DNA of 61,327 nucleotides from the NCBI RefSeq assembly GCF_022398475.1, contig NZ_JAKEVM010000003.1, forward strand, positions 35,414 to 96,740. Direction: 5' to 3'. Under the pieces are notes generated by a model. It ran no database searches and had not been told where the DNA came from. It saw only the letters and a list, made by a program, of their open reading frames with translations. The stretch's first letter is position 1. Every line of letters begins with the position of its first letter. The position numbers and the translations under genes are program-made. The stretch comes from Pseudoalteromonas shioyasakiensis. Its GTDB lineage: Bacteria; Pseudomonadota; Gammaproteobacteria; Enterobacterales; Alteromonadaceae. Below, piece by piece: positions 44,487 through 55,000 of the stretch.

Positions 44487-44756
44487 TTACTTCCACAAAT
44501 CAGGGTCGTGATTTTTGGGAGACGAGCGCTCTAAAACTTGCGCAAAACGGTTGGCAAAAATACCTAAGTAGCCCCAACCAGCAAAGAATAAAGCCACTGC
44601 TAGTATGGCTAGGCCAATTAATTGAAACAGTGCGGGTCCATAGTAACCTATGGCAATAAAAATCACGGCTAGCACAAACAGTGCTAGGCCGCGAAGAAAG
44701 CGTTTTAAGCTTAACTTGGGGTCGCTGCCTAAGCGAAATACCCATTTTTTAAGCAT
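44487..44756 (-). CDS. Small two-span membrane protein
   Basis: 89-aa protein with two hydrophobic segments (LRGLALFVLAVIFIAIGYYGPALFQ and LIGLAILAVALFFAGWGYLGIFA), a basic N-terminus (MLKKWVFRLGSDPKLSLKRF) and an acidic polar tail ending HDPDLWK. No family recognised. It lies 14 bases after nfuA on the same strand, so may be co-transcribed with it. Convergent with the MATE gene. Confidence 0.6.
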   Translation of the reverse strand: MLKKWVFRLGSDPKLSLKRFLRGLALFVLAVIFIAIGYYGPALFQLIGLAILAVALFFAGWGYLGIFANRFAQVLERSSPKNHDPDLWK

Positions 44757-44770
44757 GCTTAATATACCGG

Positions 44771-45346
44771 TTAGTAGTAAGAGTGCTCACCAGATTGGTG
44801 ATCAGTAATGTCTCTTACACCGTTGATTTCGTCAAACTTGGCGATCATTTCTTTCTCGATGCCTTCTTTTAGTGTGACGTCAATCATTGAACAACCGTTA
44901 CAGCCACCGCCAAATTGTAGTACCGCGATACCGTCAGCAGTAATTTCTACTAGGCTAACTTGGCCGCCGTGGTTAGCGAGCTGTGGATTCACTTCGGTTT
45001 CAAGCATGTGTTGAACACGTTCTTGCAGTGATGCATCGTCGCTAAGTTTACGTGCTTTCGCATTTGGCGCTTTAAGCGTTAACTGAGTACCCATTTTGTC
45101 AGTTACAAAATCGATTTCAGCTTCTTCTAAGAAAGGGGCGCTTTCTGCATCAACAACGGCATCAAAACCATTGAATGGTAGACGAATATCAGTCGCTTCA
45201 ACGGCGTCTTCTGGGCAGTAAGAAACACCACACTCAGCCTGCGAAGTACCTGGGTTTACTACAAACACACGAATGTTTGTTTGTTCAGCTTGGTCTGCTA
45301 AAAGTTTAGCAAAATGAGATTGTGCAGATTCAGAAATAGAGATCAT
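44771..45346 (-). CDS. nfuA: Fe-S biogenesis protein NfuA
   Basis: 191 aa: N-terminal degenerate A-type scaffold domain (1-95, [21 protein letters not shown]) and a C-terminal Nfu domain (about 105-185) with the cluster motif [19 protein letters not shown]. It carries [4Fe-4S] clusters to target enzymes under oxidative or iron stress. In E. coli it is next to bioH and gntX (comF); here an M14 peptidase gene lies between, so the neighbourhood is partly kept. Confidence 0.96.
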   Translation of the reverse strand: MISISESAQSHFAKLLADQAEQTNIRVFVVNPGTSQAECGVSYCPEDAVEATDIRLPFNGFDAVVDAESAPFLEEAEIDFVTDKMGTQLTLKAPNAKARKLSDDASLQERVQHMLETEVNPQLANHGGQVSLVEITADGIAVLQFGGGCNGCSMIDVTLKEGIEKEMIAKFDEINGVRDITDHQSGEHSYY

Positions 45347-45490
45347 AAAACGGACTATACTTGACTAAATTACTCGGATACTGTGTATCATACTCCGCTC
45401 ATCGTGTTGTCGCCAGTGTTGAGCGTAAAAAGTTGCATCTATTTTATCGAATGGTAGCGTTAAAACATCAAATAATTACGGGTGCTATCT

Positions 45491-48043
45491 ATGCGTTTCA
45501 TAATAACAATATTAACCATGCTAGTGAGCGTTAGCGCATTAGCAAAACCTCTTTCTTATTACTTTGAACAAGATGTGAAATTCGACCCAAGTATTCCAAC
45601 TCCTGAACAGGTGTTAGGTTACGAAGTGGGTGAGTGGCATGTGCGTCACGATCAACTTGTGCAATATATGCAAATTCTTGCTGAAAAAAGTGACCGAATG
45701 AGTTTTAAAGTAATCGGTCGCACTCATGAGCAGCGTCCACTGGTGATGCTAACAATTACAGCGTCCGACAAACTTGGCCAAGTTGAGCAAATCCGCAAGG
45801 CGCATTTAGCTCGCCTAAATGGTGGGGCAAGTGACTCAAGCAAGCAGCCAGCGGTTGTTTGGATGGGTTACAGTGTTCACGGTAATGAATCATCAGGCAG
45901 CAATGCATCGTTACTTGTTGCGTATTACCTTGCAGCTGCGCAGGGTCCAGAAATCGATGCATTACTTAACAACACGGTTATTTTACTCGACCCATCATTA
46001 AACCCTGATGGCTTAGCGCGTTTTGCAAATTGGGCAAACAGCAACCGTGGCATGAAGTTATCATCAGATCCACAAACTCGCGAGCATATCGAAAGTTGGC
46101 CAAGTAGCCGTACTAACCATTACTTGTTTGATTTAAACCGTGACTGGTTGTTACTGCAACACCCTGAATCACGTGCACGTATTGCACAGTTTCACCAATG
46201 GAAGCCGAATATCCTAACTGACTTCCATGAGATGGGCCCAAACAGCACTTACTTTTTCCAACCAGGGATCCCAACTCGTAAGCACCCAATCACGCCAGAA
46301 GAAAATGTCACGCTGACTAAAGCCATTGCAAACTATCATGCAAAGACACTTGATGAGCACAATGCACTTTACTTCACTGAAGAAAGCTTTGATGACTTTT
46401 ACTATGGGAAAGGCTCAACTTACCCAGACGTAAATGGCGGTGTAGGCATCTTATTTGAACAAGCGAGCTCGCGTGGTCACTTACAAGAAACTATTAACGG
46501 CCCGTTAAGCTTCCCGTTTACGATTAAAAATCAGTTATTAACTAGCTTATCGACGTTCCAAGCGGCGATTGATAACCGTACAGACTTACTTGATTATCAA
46601 GCAAAATTTTACAACAAAGCAGTTGATCTTGCTGGTGATGAAGACTTTAAAGGGTATGTAGTTAAAGGCGGCGCTGATCAAAGTCGCATGCAATACTTCC
46701 TTGATTTACTTAGACAACATCAAGTCAATGCGTACATGTTAGAAGAGCCGTTAAAAGTAAACGGTCAAAGCTTTTCTGAGCAGAGCTATTATGTACCATT
46801 AGCACAGCCACAATTTCGTTTAATTAAAGCGATTTTCAGTGAGCAACAGCGTTTTGTTGATAATACGTTTTATGATGTATCTGGCTGGACACTTGCTCAT
46901 GCCTTTAATTTAGAATTTGCAAAGGTAAGCAGCAACTGGGGCTTAAATGTGGCAAAAATGCCTTGGCAGCAAAGTGTTAAGTCAAGCTTTGCAGCATTAC
47001 CGCAAAGCTATGCCTATGCATTTAAATGGGATGATTACCTAGCGCCAAAAATGCTTAATAGCTTGCTTGAACAAGGTGTGAAAGCACGCGTGGCATTAAG
47101 CCCACTTACAGCAAAAACGTCATCAGGTGAAATAGCTTTTGAACCAGGTAGTATTCTTGTTCCTGCTGGTCTGCAAACTGATAGCAACTGGGTTAGTTAT
47201 TTAAACCAAGCACAGAATGAGTTTGGCATTGAAATTACGCCAATTAGTTCGGGCTTAACGGTTAAAGGTGCTGATTTAGGTTCTCGTGCAATGGCGGTTG
47301 TGAAAGCACCTAAAGTATTACTCGTGGGTGGTCAAGGAACTAGCCAGTATGAGCTTGGTGAAGTGTGGTATTACTTAGATCGTTTTGTTGGCACCGCGCC
47401 AAGCATTATCGAAATGGAGCGCTTAGGTAACATCGACCTTGAGAACTACAGCCATATTATTTTAGCGCACGGAAATTTCAATCGCCTTGATGATGCGACT
47501 AAAGTGGCTATTAAGTCGTGGGTTCGTAAAGGCGGTGTTATTTGGGGTCACAAAGGTGGTGCTAAGTTCTTAGCTGATCAGCAGCTACTAAAAGCAAACT
47601 ACTTATCTCGTCGCGATGTAGCCAGTGCCTTTGATACAACAGGACTTACTTATGCTGATAAAGATGACTTAGCTGGTCGTCAGCGTATTGCCGGTGCAAT
47701 TTTTAATACCTCTGTGGATTTATCTCATCCACTTACGTATTCGCTGAACCGTAATACATTACCAGTATTTAAGAATAGCACTTGGCTACTTGAGAAATCA
47801 GGCTCACCTTTTGTTAATGTGCTTACTTACACAGATAAGCCGCTTTTAGCTGGCTTTACTGATGACGTAAATGTAGAGCAAGTAGCGGGCGCGGCAGGGC
47901 TCATTGCGCATTCATATGGCAAAGGCAGTGTGATAGGCATGACAGATAACCCAGTATTCCGTGGTTACTGGTACGGCACGAGTCGATTACTAAGCAATGC
48001 CTTATTTTTTGGTAATGCCTTTCATGCCTCTGGTGATAAATAA
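45491..48043 (+). CDS. M14 family zinc carboxypeptidase, exported
   Basis: 850-aa secreted or periplasmic peptidase. Start at ATG 45491 (MRFIITILTMLVSVSALA signal peptide), rather than GTG 45482. Peptidase M14 domain at about 45-340: zinc ligands in SVHGNESSGSN (HxxE) and the later His in TDFHEMGPNST; Arg/Asn in NPDGLARFANW and NSNRG. A catalytic Glu is probable in GILFEQASSRG. The remaining 500 residues look like a C-terminal glutamine-amidotransferase-like region (VLLVGGQGTSQYELGEVWYYLD...HIILAHGNF...GGVIWGHKGGAKFL). Family substrates are peptides or protein C-termini; here unknown. Confidence 0.9.
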   Translation: MRFIITILTMLVSVSALAKPLSYYFEQDVKFDPSIPTPEQVLGYEVGEWHVRHDQLVQYMQILAEKSDRMSFKVIGRTHEQRPLVMLTITASDKLGQVEQIRKAHLARLNGGASDSSKQPAVVWMGYSVHGNESSGSNASLLVAYYLAAAQGPEIDALLNNTVILLDPSLNPDGLARFANWANSNRGMKLSSDPQTREHIESWPSSRTNHYLFDLNRDWLLLQHPESRARIAQFHQWKPNILTDFHEMGPNSTYFFQPGIPTRKHPITPEENVTLTKAIANYHAKTLDEHNALYFTEESFDDFYYGKGSTYPDVNGGVGILFEQASSRGHLQETINGPLSFPFTIKNQLLTSLSTFQAAIDNRTDLLDYQAKFYNKAVDLAGDEDFKGYVVKGGADQSRMQYFLDLLRQHQVNAYMLEEPLKVNGQSFSEQSYYVPLAQPQFRLIKAIFSEQQRFVDNTFYDVSGWTLAHAFNLEFAKVSSNWGLNVAKMPWQQSVKSSFAALPQSYAYAFKWDDYLAPKMLNSLLEQGVKARVALSPLTAKTSSGEIAFEPGSILVPAGLQTDSNWVSYLNQAQNEFGIEITPISSGLTVKGADLGSRAMAVVKAPKVLLVGGQGTSQYELGEVWYYLDRFVGTAPSIIEMERLGNIDLENYSHIILAHGNFNRLDDATKVAIKSWVRKGGVIWGHKGGAKFLADQQLLKANYLSRRDVASAFDTTGLTYADKDDLAGRQRIAGAIFNTSVDLSHPLTYSLNRNTLPVFKNSTWLLEKSGSPFVNVLTYTDKPLLAGFTDDVNVEQVAGAAGLIAHSYGKGSVIGMTDNPVFRGYWYGTSRLLSNALFFGNAFHASGDK

Positions 48044-48049
48044 TCACAC

Positions 48050-48766
48050 TTAATCATAATGCAGGTTGCCTAACCCTGTTAGGCAAGTGAGCATAGCCCA
48101 TACCTGCTTTGCCCCTGCATTTTTTATGGCTTCTGTCGCAGCATTTATGGTTGCGCCAGAGGTCATCACATCATCAATAATTGCCACGGTTTTTCCTGTT
48201 AAATCTTGGTGACAAAAAAACGCATTTTGTAGATTTTTAACTCTTTTCGCTTTACTTAACTGTGATTGCGCTTTGGTTGCTTTTTGCTTGTAAAGAGCCG
48301 TGCTAACAGTACATTGTTGGTTTTTCAAAACAGGCAGCCAAGTTTGGCTTACCTGATTAAAGCCGCGTGCCAAAAAGCGCTGATTATGCAGAGGCAGCAC
48401 AATAAAAAGATCGGGCCAATTTGTATTAACTTGACGAGCTAATTGCAGCTGTTTCTCTACTACTTGTTGTAGTGCCACACGAAAATATTGCTGGTCATTA
48501 AATTTCAATTGCTTGAGCCAAAGCTTAAAAGGTGCTTGATACCAAGCACAGGCAATTAAATGATCAAAATTACTATCAGGAAATGCATCACATATATCTG
48601 GTCGGTGTAACAAATTTGGATGGCGTGTAAGGTCAAATAAATTAAGGTCATCTAAACAATACTGACACAAAGCTTGATCAGCCTGTATGTGATTTTGGCA
48701 GCTAATGCAAAAGTTGGGGAATAGTGCGTCTAGCCCTAGTTTTAAGACATGAGGTAAGTGAGACAT
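48050..48766 (-). CDS. comF: ComF-family phosphoribosyltransferase-like protein
   Basis: About 238 aa. An N-terminal zinc-finger-like Cys cluster (FCISCQNHIQADQALCQYC) and a C-terminal PRTase domain with VAIIDDVMTSGATINAATEAIK. Family members (ComF/GntX) aid DNA uptake and use in competent bacteria or in nutrient scavenging. Start at ATG 48766 is chosen because AGGA is nine bases upstream and longer versions run into bioH; ATG 48775 is an alternative. It is divergent from bioH, as gntX is in E. coli. Confidence 0.9.
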   Translation of the reverse strand: MSHLPHVLKLGLDALFPNFCISCQNHIQADQALCQYCLDDLNLFDLTRHPNLLHRPDICDAFPDSNFDHLIACAWYQAPFKLWLKQLKFNDQQYFRVALQQVVEKQLQLARQVNTNWPDLFIVLPLHNQRFLARGFNQVSQTWLPVLKNQQCTVSTALYKQKATKAQSQLSKAKRVKNLQNAFFCHQDLTGKTVAIIDDVMTSGATINAATEAIKNAGAKQVWAMLTCLTGLGNLHYD

Positions 48767-48824
48767 TGCATTCATTCCTTTAAACGCTATTATGAGCGCT
48801 AAGTGTGGTTGGGAAATACAAAAT

Positions 48825-49562
48825 ATGCAAAATGAGATGGTGCTATTACATGGCTGGGGAATGAACCAAGGGGTTTGGCAAGTGATCAAACCTGAGCTTG
48901 AGTTTTTTCATGATGGTGAAGTCCGTTGCCTCGACTTACCTGGCTTTGGTAACGCGCAGTCAATCCCTACACCTTACACTTTGCACGCTGCAGCTGAGCA
49001 ACTAAGTACACAGCTAAATGATCAGTCTATTCTTGTTGGCTGGTCGTTGGGCGGACTTTTTGCCATGTATATTGCAGCACATTGGCCTGACAAAGTCGCT
49101 AAGGTTGTATTGGTTGCCTCAACGCCTTTTTTTGCGCAAACCGACGAATGGCCGGGTATTAAACCTGACGTATTGAACGCATTTAAAGATCAGCTAGTTA
49201 GTCACAGAGAAAAAACGATAGAACGGTTTTTGGCGATACAAGCAATGGGCAGTGAATCAGCTCGAGATGACATTAAGCAACTTAAAGCACTTTTAAACCA
49301 ATACCCTGCGCCTCAAGAGCAAGCTTTAAGTGCGGGCTTAGACATTTTACAGCAGGATGATTTACGGGAACTATTCGCTAACCTTAGCGTACCTGTGCGT
49401 GGTATTTTCGGTCGCTTAGATTCATTAGTACCTTATCGCGCGATTGAAAAAATGCATGCCTTACACCCTCAGTTTGAATATGAAGTTTTAGATAAGGCCT
49501 CACACGCGCCTTTTATTTCACATAAAGCGTCATTTATATCAGCACTGAAATCAATGTGTTAA
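48825..49562 (+). CDS. bioH: Pimeloyl-ACP methyl ester esterase BioH
   Basis: 245-aa alpha/beta hydrolase that frees pimeloyl-ACP from its methyl ester before biotin ring assembly. Start at Met 48825 (MQNEMVLLHGWGMN). Catalytic Ser74 (VGWSLGG), Asp199 (GRLDSLVP) and His227 (ASHAPF) form the triad at family positions. In-frame ATG at 48792 is 11 codons upstream and would leave an odd N-terminus. The promoter lies within about 60 bases shared with comF. Confidence 0.94.
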   Translation: MQNEMVLLHGWGMNQGVWQVIKPELEFFHDGEVRCLDLPGFGNAQSIPTPYTLHAAAEQLSTQLNDQSILVGWSLGGLFAMYIAAHWPDKVAKVVLVASTPFFAQTDEWPGIKPDVLNAFKDQLVSHREKTIERFLAIQAMGSESARDDIKQLKALLNQYPAPQEQALSAGLDILQQDDLRELFANLSVPVRGIFGRLDSLVPYRAIEKMHALHPQFEYEVLDKASHAPFISHKASFISALKSMC

Positions 49563-49663
49563 GCAAAACTCGCTGAGAGGCCAGAAAAATAGCGGGATTT
49601 AGCTTTATTTTGCTCGTTTTATGAGCGATACTTAACGGGTAGATCTCACTGTTGGAGGGTGTT

Positions 49664-49972
49664 ATGCCAATCAGTTCTGTTTTTAATAATGCGGTAGAAG
49701 GTTATAACCGTGCAAGCCAAGGTATCGAAAAGGCGAGCGCTGAGATTAGCCGTGCCTCAATTGATCAGCAAGATGATGCCCAATTAGCTCAACAACGCCA
49801 ATTACAAGCGGCAACTCCAAATGAAGCTGTAACTCCGCCAGTTTCACAACCTGCCCCAATCGATGAGTCGCTTGTTAATTTAAAAGTTGAAGAGTTTAAT
49901 GCAAAAGCCAATATCAACACGATTCAGACTGCTGATGAAGTGCTCGGTACATTAATAGATATTAAAGTTTAG
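49664..49972 (+). CDS. Small protein with flagellar-type C-terminus
   Basis: 102-aa protein (ATG 49664 with GGAGGG upstream). N-terminal MPISSVFNNAVEGYNRASQGIEKASAEI is amphipathic; the middle is Gln/Pro-rich; the C-terminal LKVEEFNAKANINTIQTADEVLGTLIDIKV resembles the C-terminal helix of flagellar rod and hook proteins (the D0 helix ending in a TAD-x-x-LGTLI pattern). No other flagellar gene is in the window. It is five bases from the next gene and probably co-transcribed. Function unknown; a small secreted or export-linked partner is a possibility. Confidence 0.55.
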   Translation: MPISSVFNNAVEGYNRASQGIEKASAEISRASIDQQDDAQLAQQRQLQAATPNEAVTPPVSQPAPIDESLVNLKVEEFNAKANINTIQTADEVLGTLIDIKV

Positions 49973-49977
49973 TACTT

Positions 49978-50844
49978 ATGAATATCGTCACTCCGTTTCC
50001 TTCGATTAATATCAACACAGCGAATGTGCACACCGAAAGTGCTCGCCGTGATAATCAGTTACGTGAAGTGATCCCGCCTCCTGCTGCTACCAAGCCGAGT
50101 AACGCAGAAAATAAAACCCTGAATGATGGCGACAAAACCAAGCAGCCAGGTTCTGAAGCTGGTACGTATGATGCTAAAGGTCGTCTAGCTGAAGACAAAG
50201 TGATTGAAGAACGTCAGCAAGGTGGTGAGCAGGGTGAGCCTGAACAATCAGAGCAAGAACAGCAAGAAGCTAAACAAGAGCAGCAAAAAGAGCAAAAGGT
50301 TGCAGAGCAAGAGCAACAAGACACTGAGCAAATTAAAGAGCTAAAAGCCCGCGATACCGAAGTGCGTATTCATGAACAAGCGCATGCAGCGGTAGGAGGG
50401 CAATATGCTGGCTCACCAAGCTATGAGTATCAACGCGGCCCAGATGGTACAAACTATGCCGTGGGCGGCGAGGTGCAAATTGATGTTGCTGAAATTAAAG
50501 GTGACCCAAAAGCTACAATTGAAAAAATGCAGACGGTGCGTGCAGCTGCGCTTGCACCTCAAGAGCCTTCAAGTGCTGATCGCTCAATTGCTGCCGATGC
50601 CACACAAAAGCTTATGGCAGCGCAAGCTGAGCTTGCCAGTCAATCAGTTGATGACGATGCTGACTCAGGCAAATCGACCTTCAAAATAAACAGTGAGTAT
50701 GCCGAAGATAGCGCTACTCAAACCAGCGAAACTAAAACAGCCAAGCGTGATGTAGAAGTAGACGAGCGTGCCGCACGTATTGCTAATTTTTATCAAGCGG
50801 CTACCTCGCCCACGAACCAAAACCAGTTCTCTGCCTTTATTTAA
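49978..50844 (+). CDS. Putative metalloprotease, SprA-related family
   Basis: 288-aa protein of the SprA-related (CJM1_0395-like) family. Residues 60-115 are a Gln/Glu-rich low-complexity linker. A possible zinc motif HEQAH (His132, Glu133, His136; HExxH) sits in VRIHEQAHAAVGGQYAGSPSYEYQRGPDGTNYAVGGEVQIDV. No signal peptide is seen. Family proteins are annotated as putative metalloproteases without proven activity. The preceding small protein and this one form a two-gene unit. Confidence 0.75.
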   Translation: MNIVTPFPSININTANVHTESARRDNQLREVIPPPAATKPSNAENKTLNDGDKTKQPGSEAGTYDAKGRLAEDKVIEERQQGGEQGEPEQSEQEQQEAKQEQQKEQKVAEQEQQDTEQIKELKARDTEVRIHEQAHAAVGGQYAGSPSYEYQRGPDGTNYAVGGEVQIDVAEIKGDPKATIEKMQTVRAAALAPQEPSSADRSIAADATQKLMAAQAELASQSVDDDADSGKSTFKINSEYAEDSATQTSETKTAKRDVEVDERAARIANFYQAATSPTNQNQFSAFI

Positions 50845-51052
50845 CTAATATCAATTAACAGTATCAGTTAATCACTTTGCGGTTAAAACTTGTCGCTAAC
50901 GAAGTTTAAATACTACATAACTACTCACTTAATTTATTAATGACCCTAACAGTTTCTTACATTTAGACTACAAAAACGAATGTTGTTTCCATTGCGGGTC
51001 CTTGCTCGCTTTGGTAGATTGTCCACGATTTATAATTAGGATGATTTAACAA

Positions 51053-51784
51053 ATGAAATACACTCTTCTTGCTTGCGCATTATCACTTGCTTCTACCGCT
51101 GTCATGGCAGAAAACACCTCACTTCTAAGCTATGACTTTGTTGAAGCCGGATATAAAAAGACAGAAATTGATGACTTCGATGAGCTATCTCCTAAAGGTT
51201 ATGGCTTTAATTTCAGTAAGCAGTTTGCTGAGAATTGGTATGTTACAGGTCATTATTCAATTTTAAATGATGATGTGACTGCAACGAATGAATTCAATGG
51301 CTCAGGTGTTTACGATAGCAATGATAATTATTTAGGTGATACTGTCATAGCTTATACTTTCGATTATGATGTTGACATGACCCGATACGAAATTGGTTTA
51401 GGTTATATTTATTCGCTATCCGATCGCACTAAAGTTGATTTTTCAGCAAAGATTGGCCAGTTAAAGATAGAAACTGACCTTAATGTTAAAGAAGTTGTAT
51501 CATACCAAGATCAAGTTTTTAATAGCTTTTCAGAGAATCACTCAAATTCAGAAACCGCAGATATTTTGTCTGCTAACGCGCAAATCAGACATCTATTAAC
51601 TGATTCATTTGAGATCAACGCTGGCGTTGGCTACGAGCGTTTGCACGACGAAGAGAGCGAAAATAATGCTGTATTTCATGTGGGGGCAAACTATGCCTTT
51701 ACACCAGCTTGGCTGATAAGCGCAAGCTATCGTGATGCAAATGATTACTCAGACCTTGCACTTTCGGTTCGTTATAACTTCTAA
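51053..51784 (+). CDS. Outer-membrane beta-barrel protein, opacity-like
   Basis: 243-aa protein with a signal peptide (MKYTLLACALSLASTAVMA) and alternating-polarity strands through the rest, ending LALSVRYNF with the terminal Phe typical of outer-membrane barrels. Aromatic girdle residues (YDFVEAGYKKTE, WYVTGHYSIL, YEIGLGYIYSL, AWLISASYRD) are present. It resembles the 8-strand OmpA/opacity type of about this length. Function unknown. A terminator follows the stop. Confidence 0.75.
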   Translation: MKYTLLACALSLASTAVMAENTSLLSYDFVEAGYKKTEIDDFDELSPKGYGFNFSKQFAENWYVTGHYSILNDDVTATNEFNGSGVYDSNDNYLGDTVIAYTFDYDVDMTRYEIGLGYIYSLSDRTKVDFSAKIGQLKIETDLNVKEVVSYQDQVFNSFSENHSNSETADILSANAQIRHLLTDSFEINAGVGYERLHDEESENNAVFHVGANYAFTPAWLISASYRDANDYSDLALSVRYNF

Positions 51785-51792
51785 TTTTTTAG

Positions 51793-51822
51793 CAGCTAGG
51801 GATGCCTTTCTCTAGCTGTTTT
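51793..51822 (+). terminator. Terminator after outer-membrane protein gene
   Basis: CAGCTAG (51793-51799) pairs with CTAGCTG (51812-51818), followed by TTTT. The stem is 7 bp with a 12-base loop, so moderate strength. The next 240 bases before the subtilase contain AT-rich DNA, a palindromic TTTTGTACAAAA near 51851, and no gene. Confidence 0.55.
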
Positions 51823-52063
51823 CACTACTCACTTTGTTTCTGTAATCGTATTTTGTACAAAACGCTACATTTTGTATAAATATCCTTCAATGCGTTTATT
51901 TTTACCGCTCTGGTGTTTGTTTAATGTTAATTTTGTATCTCAAGTGTGTACAGGCGGGTTTGACCATGTAAATCCCCCTCTGTATATGTTTGCCTGCTAA
52001 ATAATTTAGTGTGTCAGCTCAAGCAATTTATGAGCTGTTTAGAATTAAATCAGTGGGAATCAT

Positions 52064-55000
52064 ATGCAACCTTGCAATAAGAAAATCGCACACTTGAAAA
52101 AAAGTTCAGTAGCCGTACTTACAGCCTTGTATGTCGGCGCTACAGGCTATGCTGCGGCAGAGCCGGGCTTTAACAAAGTGTCTGATAAAGGCTTTTATCA
52201 GCCAACATTTACAGCTGAAGATATCGCGAATTATCAACAAGAAAAACAAATCGAAGATCATCCAAGCTTACTCAAAGGAAGTGCTCAACGCTTAAACCAG
52301 CACTATCAAAGTCAGCAGCCAGAACATGTTTTTCAACCTCAAGATGGGGTGACAGGCATTCAAACATACATTGTACAAATGCATGATGAACCTGTAGCAA
52401 GTTATCAAGGTAATATTCAAGGCTTCAGCGCTACAGCTATTACTGAATCTCGCTCTTTAATGGTTAAAGAGCGTATTGATACAGCGTCGCAAAGTGTACG
52501 CGCGTATCAAGGTTTTTTAAAGCAACGTCAAACAGCAGTATTAAGTAAGGCGCGTGCAATAGGTGCCAATATTGCGATTAAAAAGCAATTTACTCTTGCA
52601 AATAACGCGGTAGTGGTCGAAATGACACAAGCTGATGCAGAGCTACTTGCAACACAATCAGGCGTAAAGCGTATTACTCCTAACCGTATTTTTGAATTAC
52701 GCACAGACCGTGGTCCTGAGTTTATTGGTGCTGATCAATTATGGCAGGGTGCAACACCGGCTTCATCGGTAGGTGTTAAAGGTGAAGGTATGGTCGTAGG
52801 TATTATTGATACAGGTATCAATACAGACCATCCAGCATTTGCTAGCGACGAAGAGTACAGTGAGAAAAATCCACTAGGCGCAGGTAACTTCGTTGGCGAC
52901 TGTGAGGAAGAACCTGAGCTATGTAATGACAAGCTAATCGGTGTTCGCTCATACCCAGAAATCACAGCAATGAATGCTGATTATCAATTTGCACGTGCAG
53001 ATCGCCGCCCTGAAAATGGTGAAGACTATAATGGTCATGGCTCTCACACAGCAAGCACTACGGCGGGTAATTACATCGAAAACACACCGCTTCAAGCTGC
53101 AACAGGTGAGACAGTAAGTGATGGTGAAAACTTACCATTTACGTTTGAAAGTACCAGTGGTGTGGCACCTCGTGCGCATATCATTTCGTACCAAGTTTGT
53201 TATGCAGGCCGTTCTGGCGATCTTTACTCAGGCTGTCCTGAATCAGCAATTTTATCTGCATTTGAAGATGCGATTGAAGATGGTGTCGATGCAATCAACT
53301 TCTCAATTGGTGGTAGCGAAAGCTTTCCATGGGAAGATCCAATGGAAATGGCTTTCTTAAGTGCACGCGAAGCGGGCATTTCAGTGGCAGCTGCAGCGGG
53401 TAACTCGGGTCCTTATTATATTTCAGCGGATCATACATCACCGTGGGTAACCACTGTTGGTGCATCAACTCATGACCGCGTGATGGATTTAGGTGTTAAA
53501 ACCATAAATAACTTCCAAGGTACTCGCACGCCTTATGCTGGTGAGTATACAGGTAAGAGTTTCTCTGGCGGTATTACTGGCGAAGTTGTTCTTGCTGAAA
53601 AATACGACGATCCTAATGAAAGTGATGGTTACGATGCAGCAAGCTGTAACGCACCTTTCCCTGCTGGCACGTTTACAGCAGACCAAATTGTAATCTGTTT
53701 ACGTGGTGACATTGCGCGTGTTGATAAAGCAAAGAACGTGGCAGCTGGTGGAGCGGGCGGCTTTATTCTACAAAACATTAGTTCTGCAGAGAGCCTTGTT
53801 GCTGATAACTATGTGATCCCAGGTATTCACTTACCATCAAACGCACGCTATACAATTCGTAATTGGGTTAATGCTAACCCTGATGGCGCAGCTATTGCGA
53901 CAATTGGCGAGCCAGAAAATAACTATTCATTTGATGAAGAAGCAGGTAATCAACTTGCTATCTTTAGTTCTATGGGACCAAGTTATTACATCAATAACCT
54001 TGTTCCAGACGTGACTGCACCAGGTGTTGATATTTATGCTGCGAATGCTGATGACCAACCATTTACAGCTTATCCAAGTGCTTCTGATTGGACTTTTATG
54101 AGCGGTACCTCAATGGCTACGCCACATGTTACGGGTGCAATGACGCTAATGATGCAAATGCACCCAGATTGGACGCCAGCAGAAATTCAATCAGCGCTAA
54201 TGATGACGGCAAATAAAGTACGTATTTCTAACGGCGTTACTTTAATTGACCCATACTACAACTTCATGGCTGGTGGCGGTGCGATTGACGTAGCACAAGC
54301 TGCCAATGCGGGTCTTATCATGGATGAGACTATTGAAAACTATCATGATGCGAACCCGCGCAATGGTGGTTTAGTAGAGTGGCTTAACCTACCTTCGTTA
54401 GTTAACCAAGACTGCGAACTTGAATGTACGTGGATGCGTACAGTTAAGGCAACAAAAGATGGTACTTGGGATGCAACGGCTTATGGTTGGGCTGTTGAAG
54501 GTGAAGAAGAAAGCTCTGGTGTAGAAGTTAGCGTAACACCAAGTAATTTCACACTTCAAGCAGGTGAAACACAAGATGTGATGGTTACTATGAAGTTGCC
54601 AAATATCATCGAGTCGAAGCTTGATCCTGTTGAAGAAGGTGCGCCTTGGGACAATATCTTAAATAAAGATGCTTGGTTCAACGGTAAAGTGTTATTCAAG
54701 AACACTGATGGCGACTCACCTGATGCTCATTTCACATTAGTTGCGAAAAACGTCATTGATGAGCTACCAACCATGGTTGATATCGATATGGCACGTGCAA
54801 GTGCATCAGAATCAATCGTAGTTAATACCGATAGCTACAGTGAATTTACGCCGACTTATTATGGTCTAGTAAAACCAACGGAGATTACCGCAAATATCTT
54901 AGGTGTTGCACCTTATGTGACAAAAGACCGCGTTGAAAAAGCGTGGGATATCCAAGCGTTTGAAGTACCAGAAGGTACAAAACGCTTAATGGTTAAAGTT

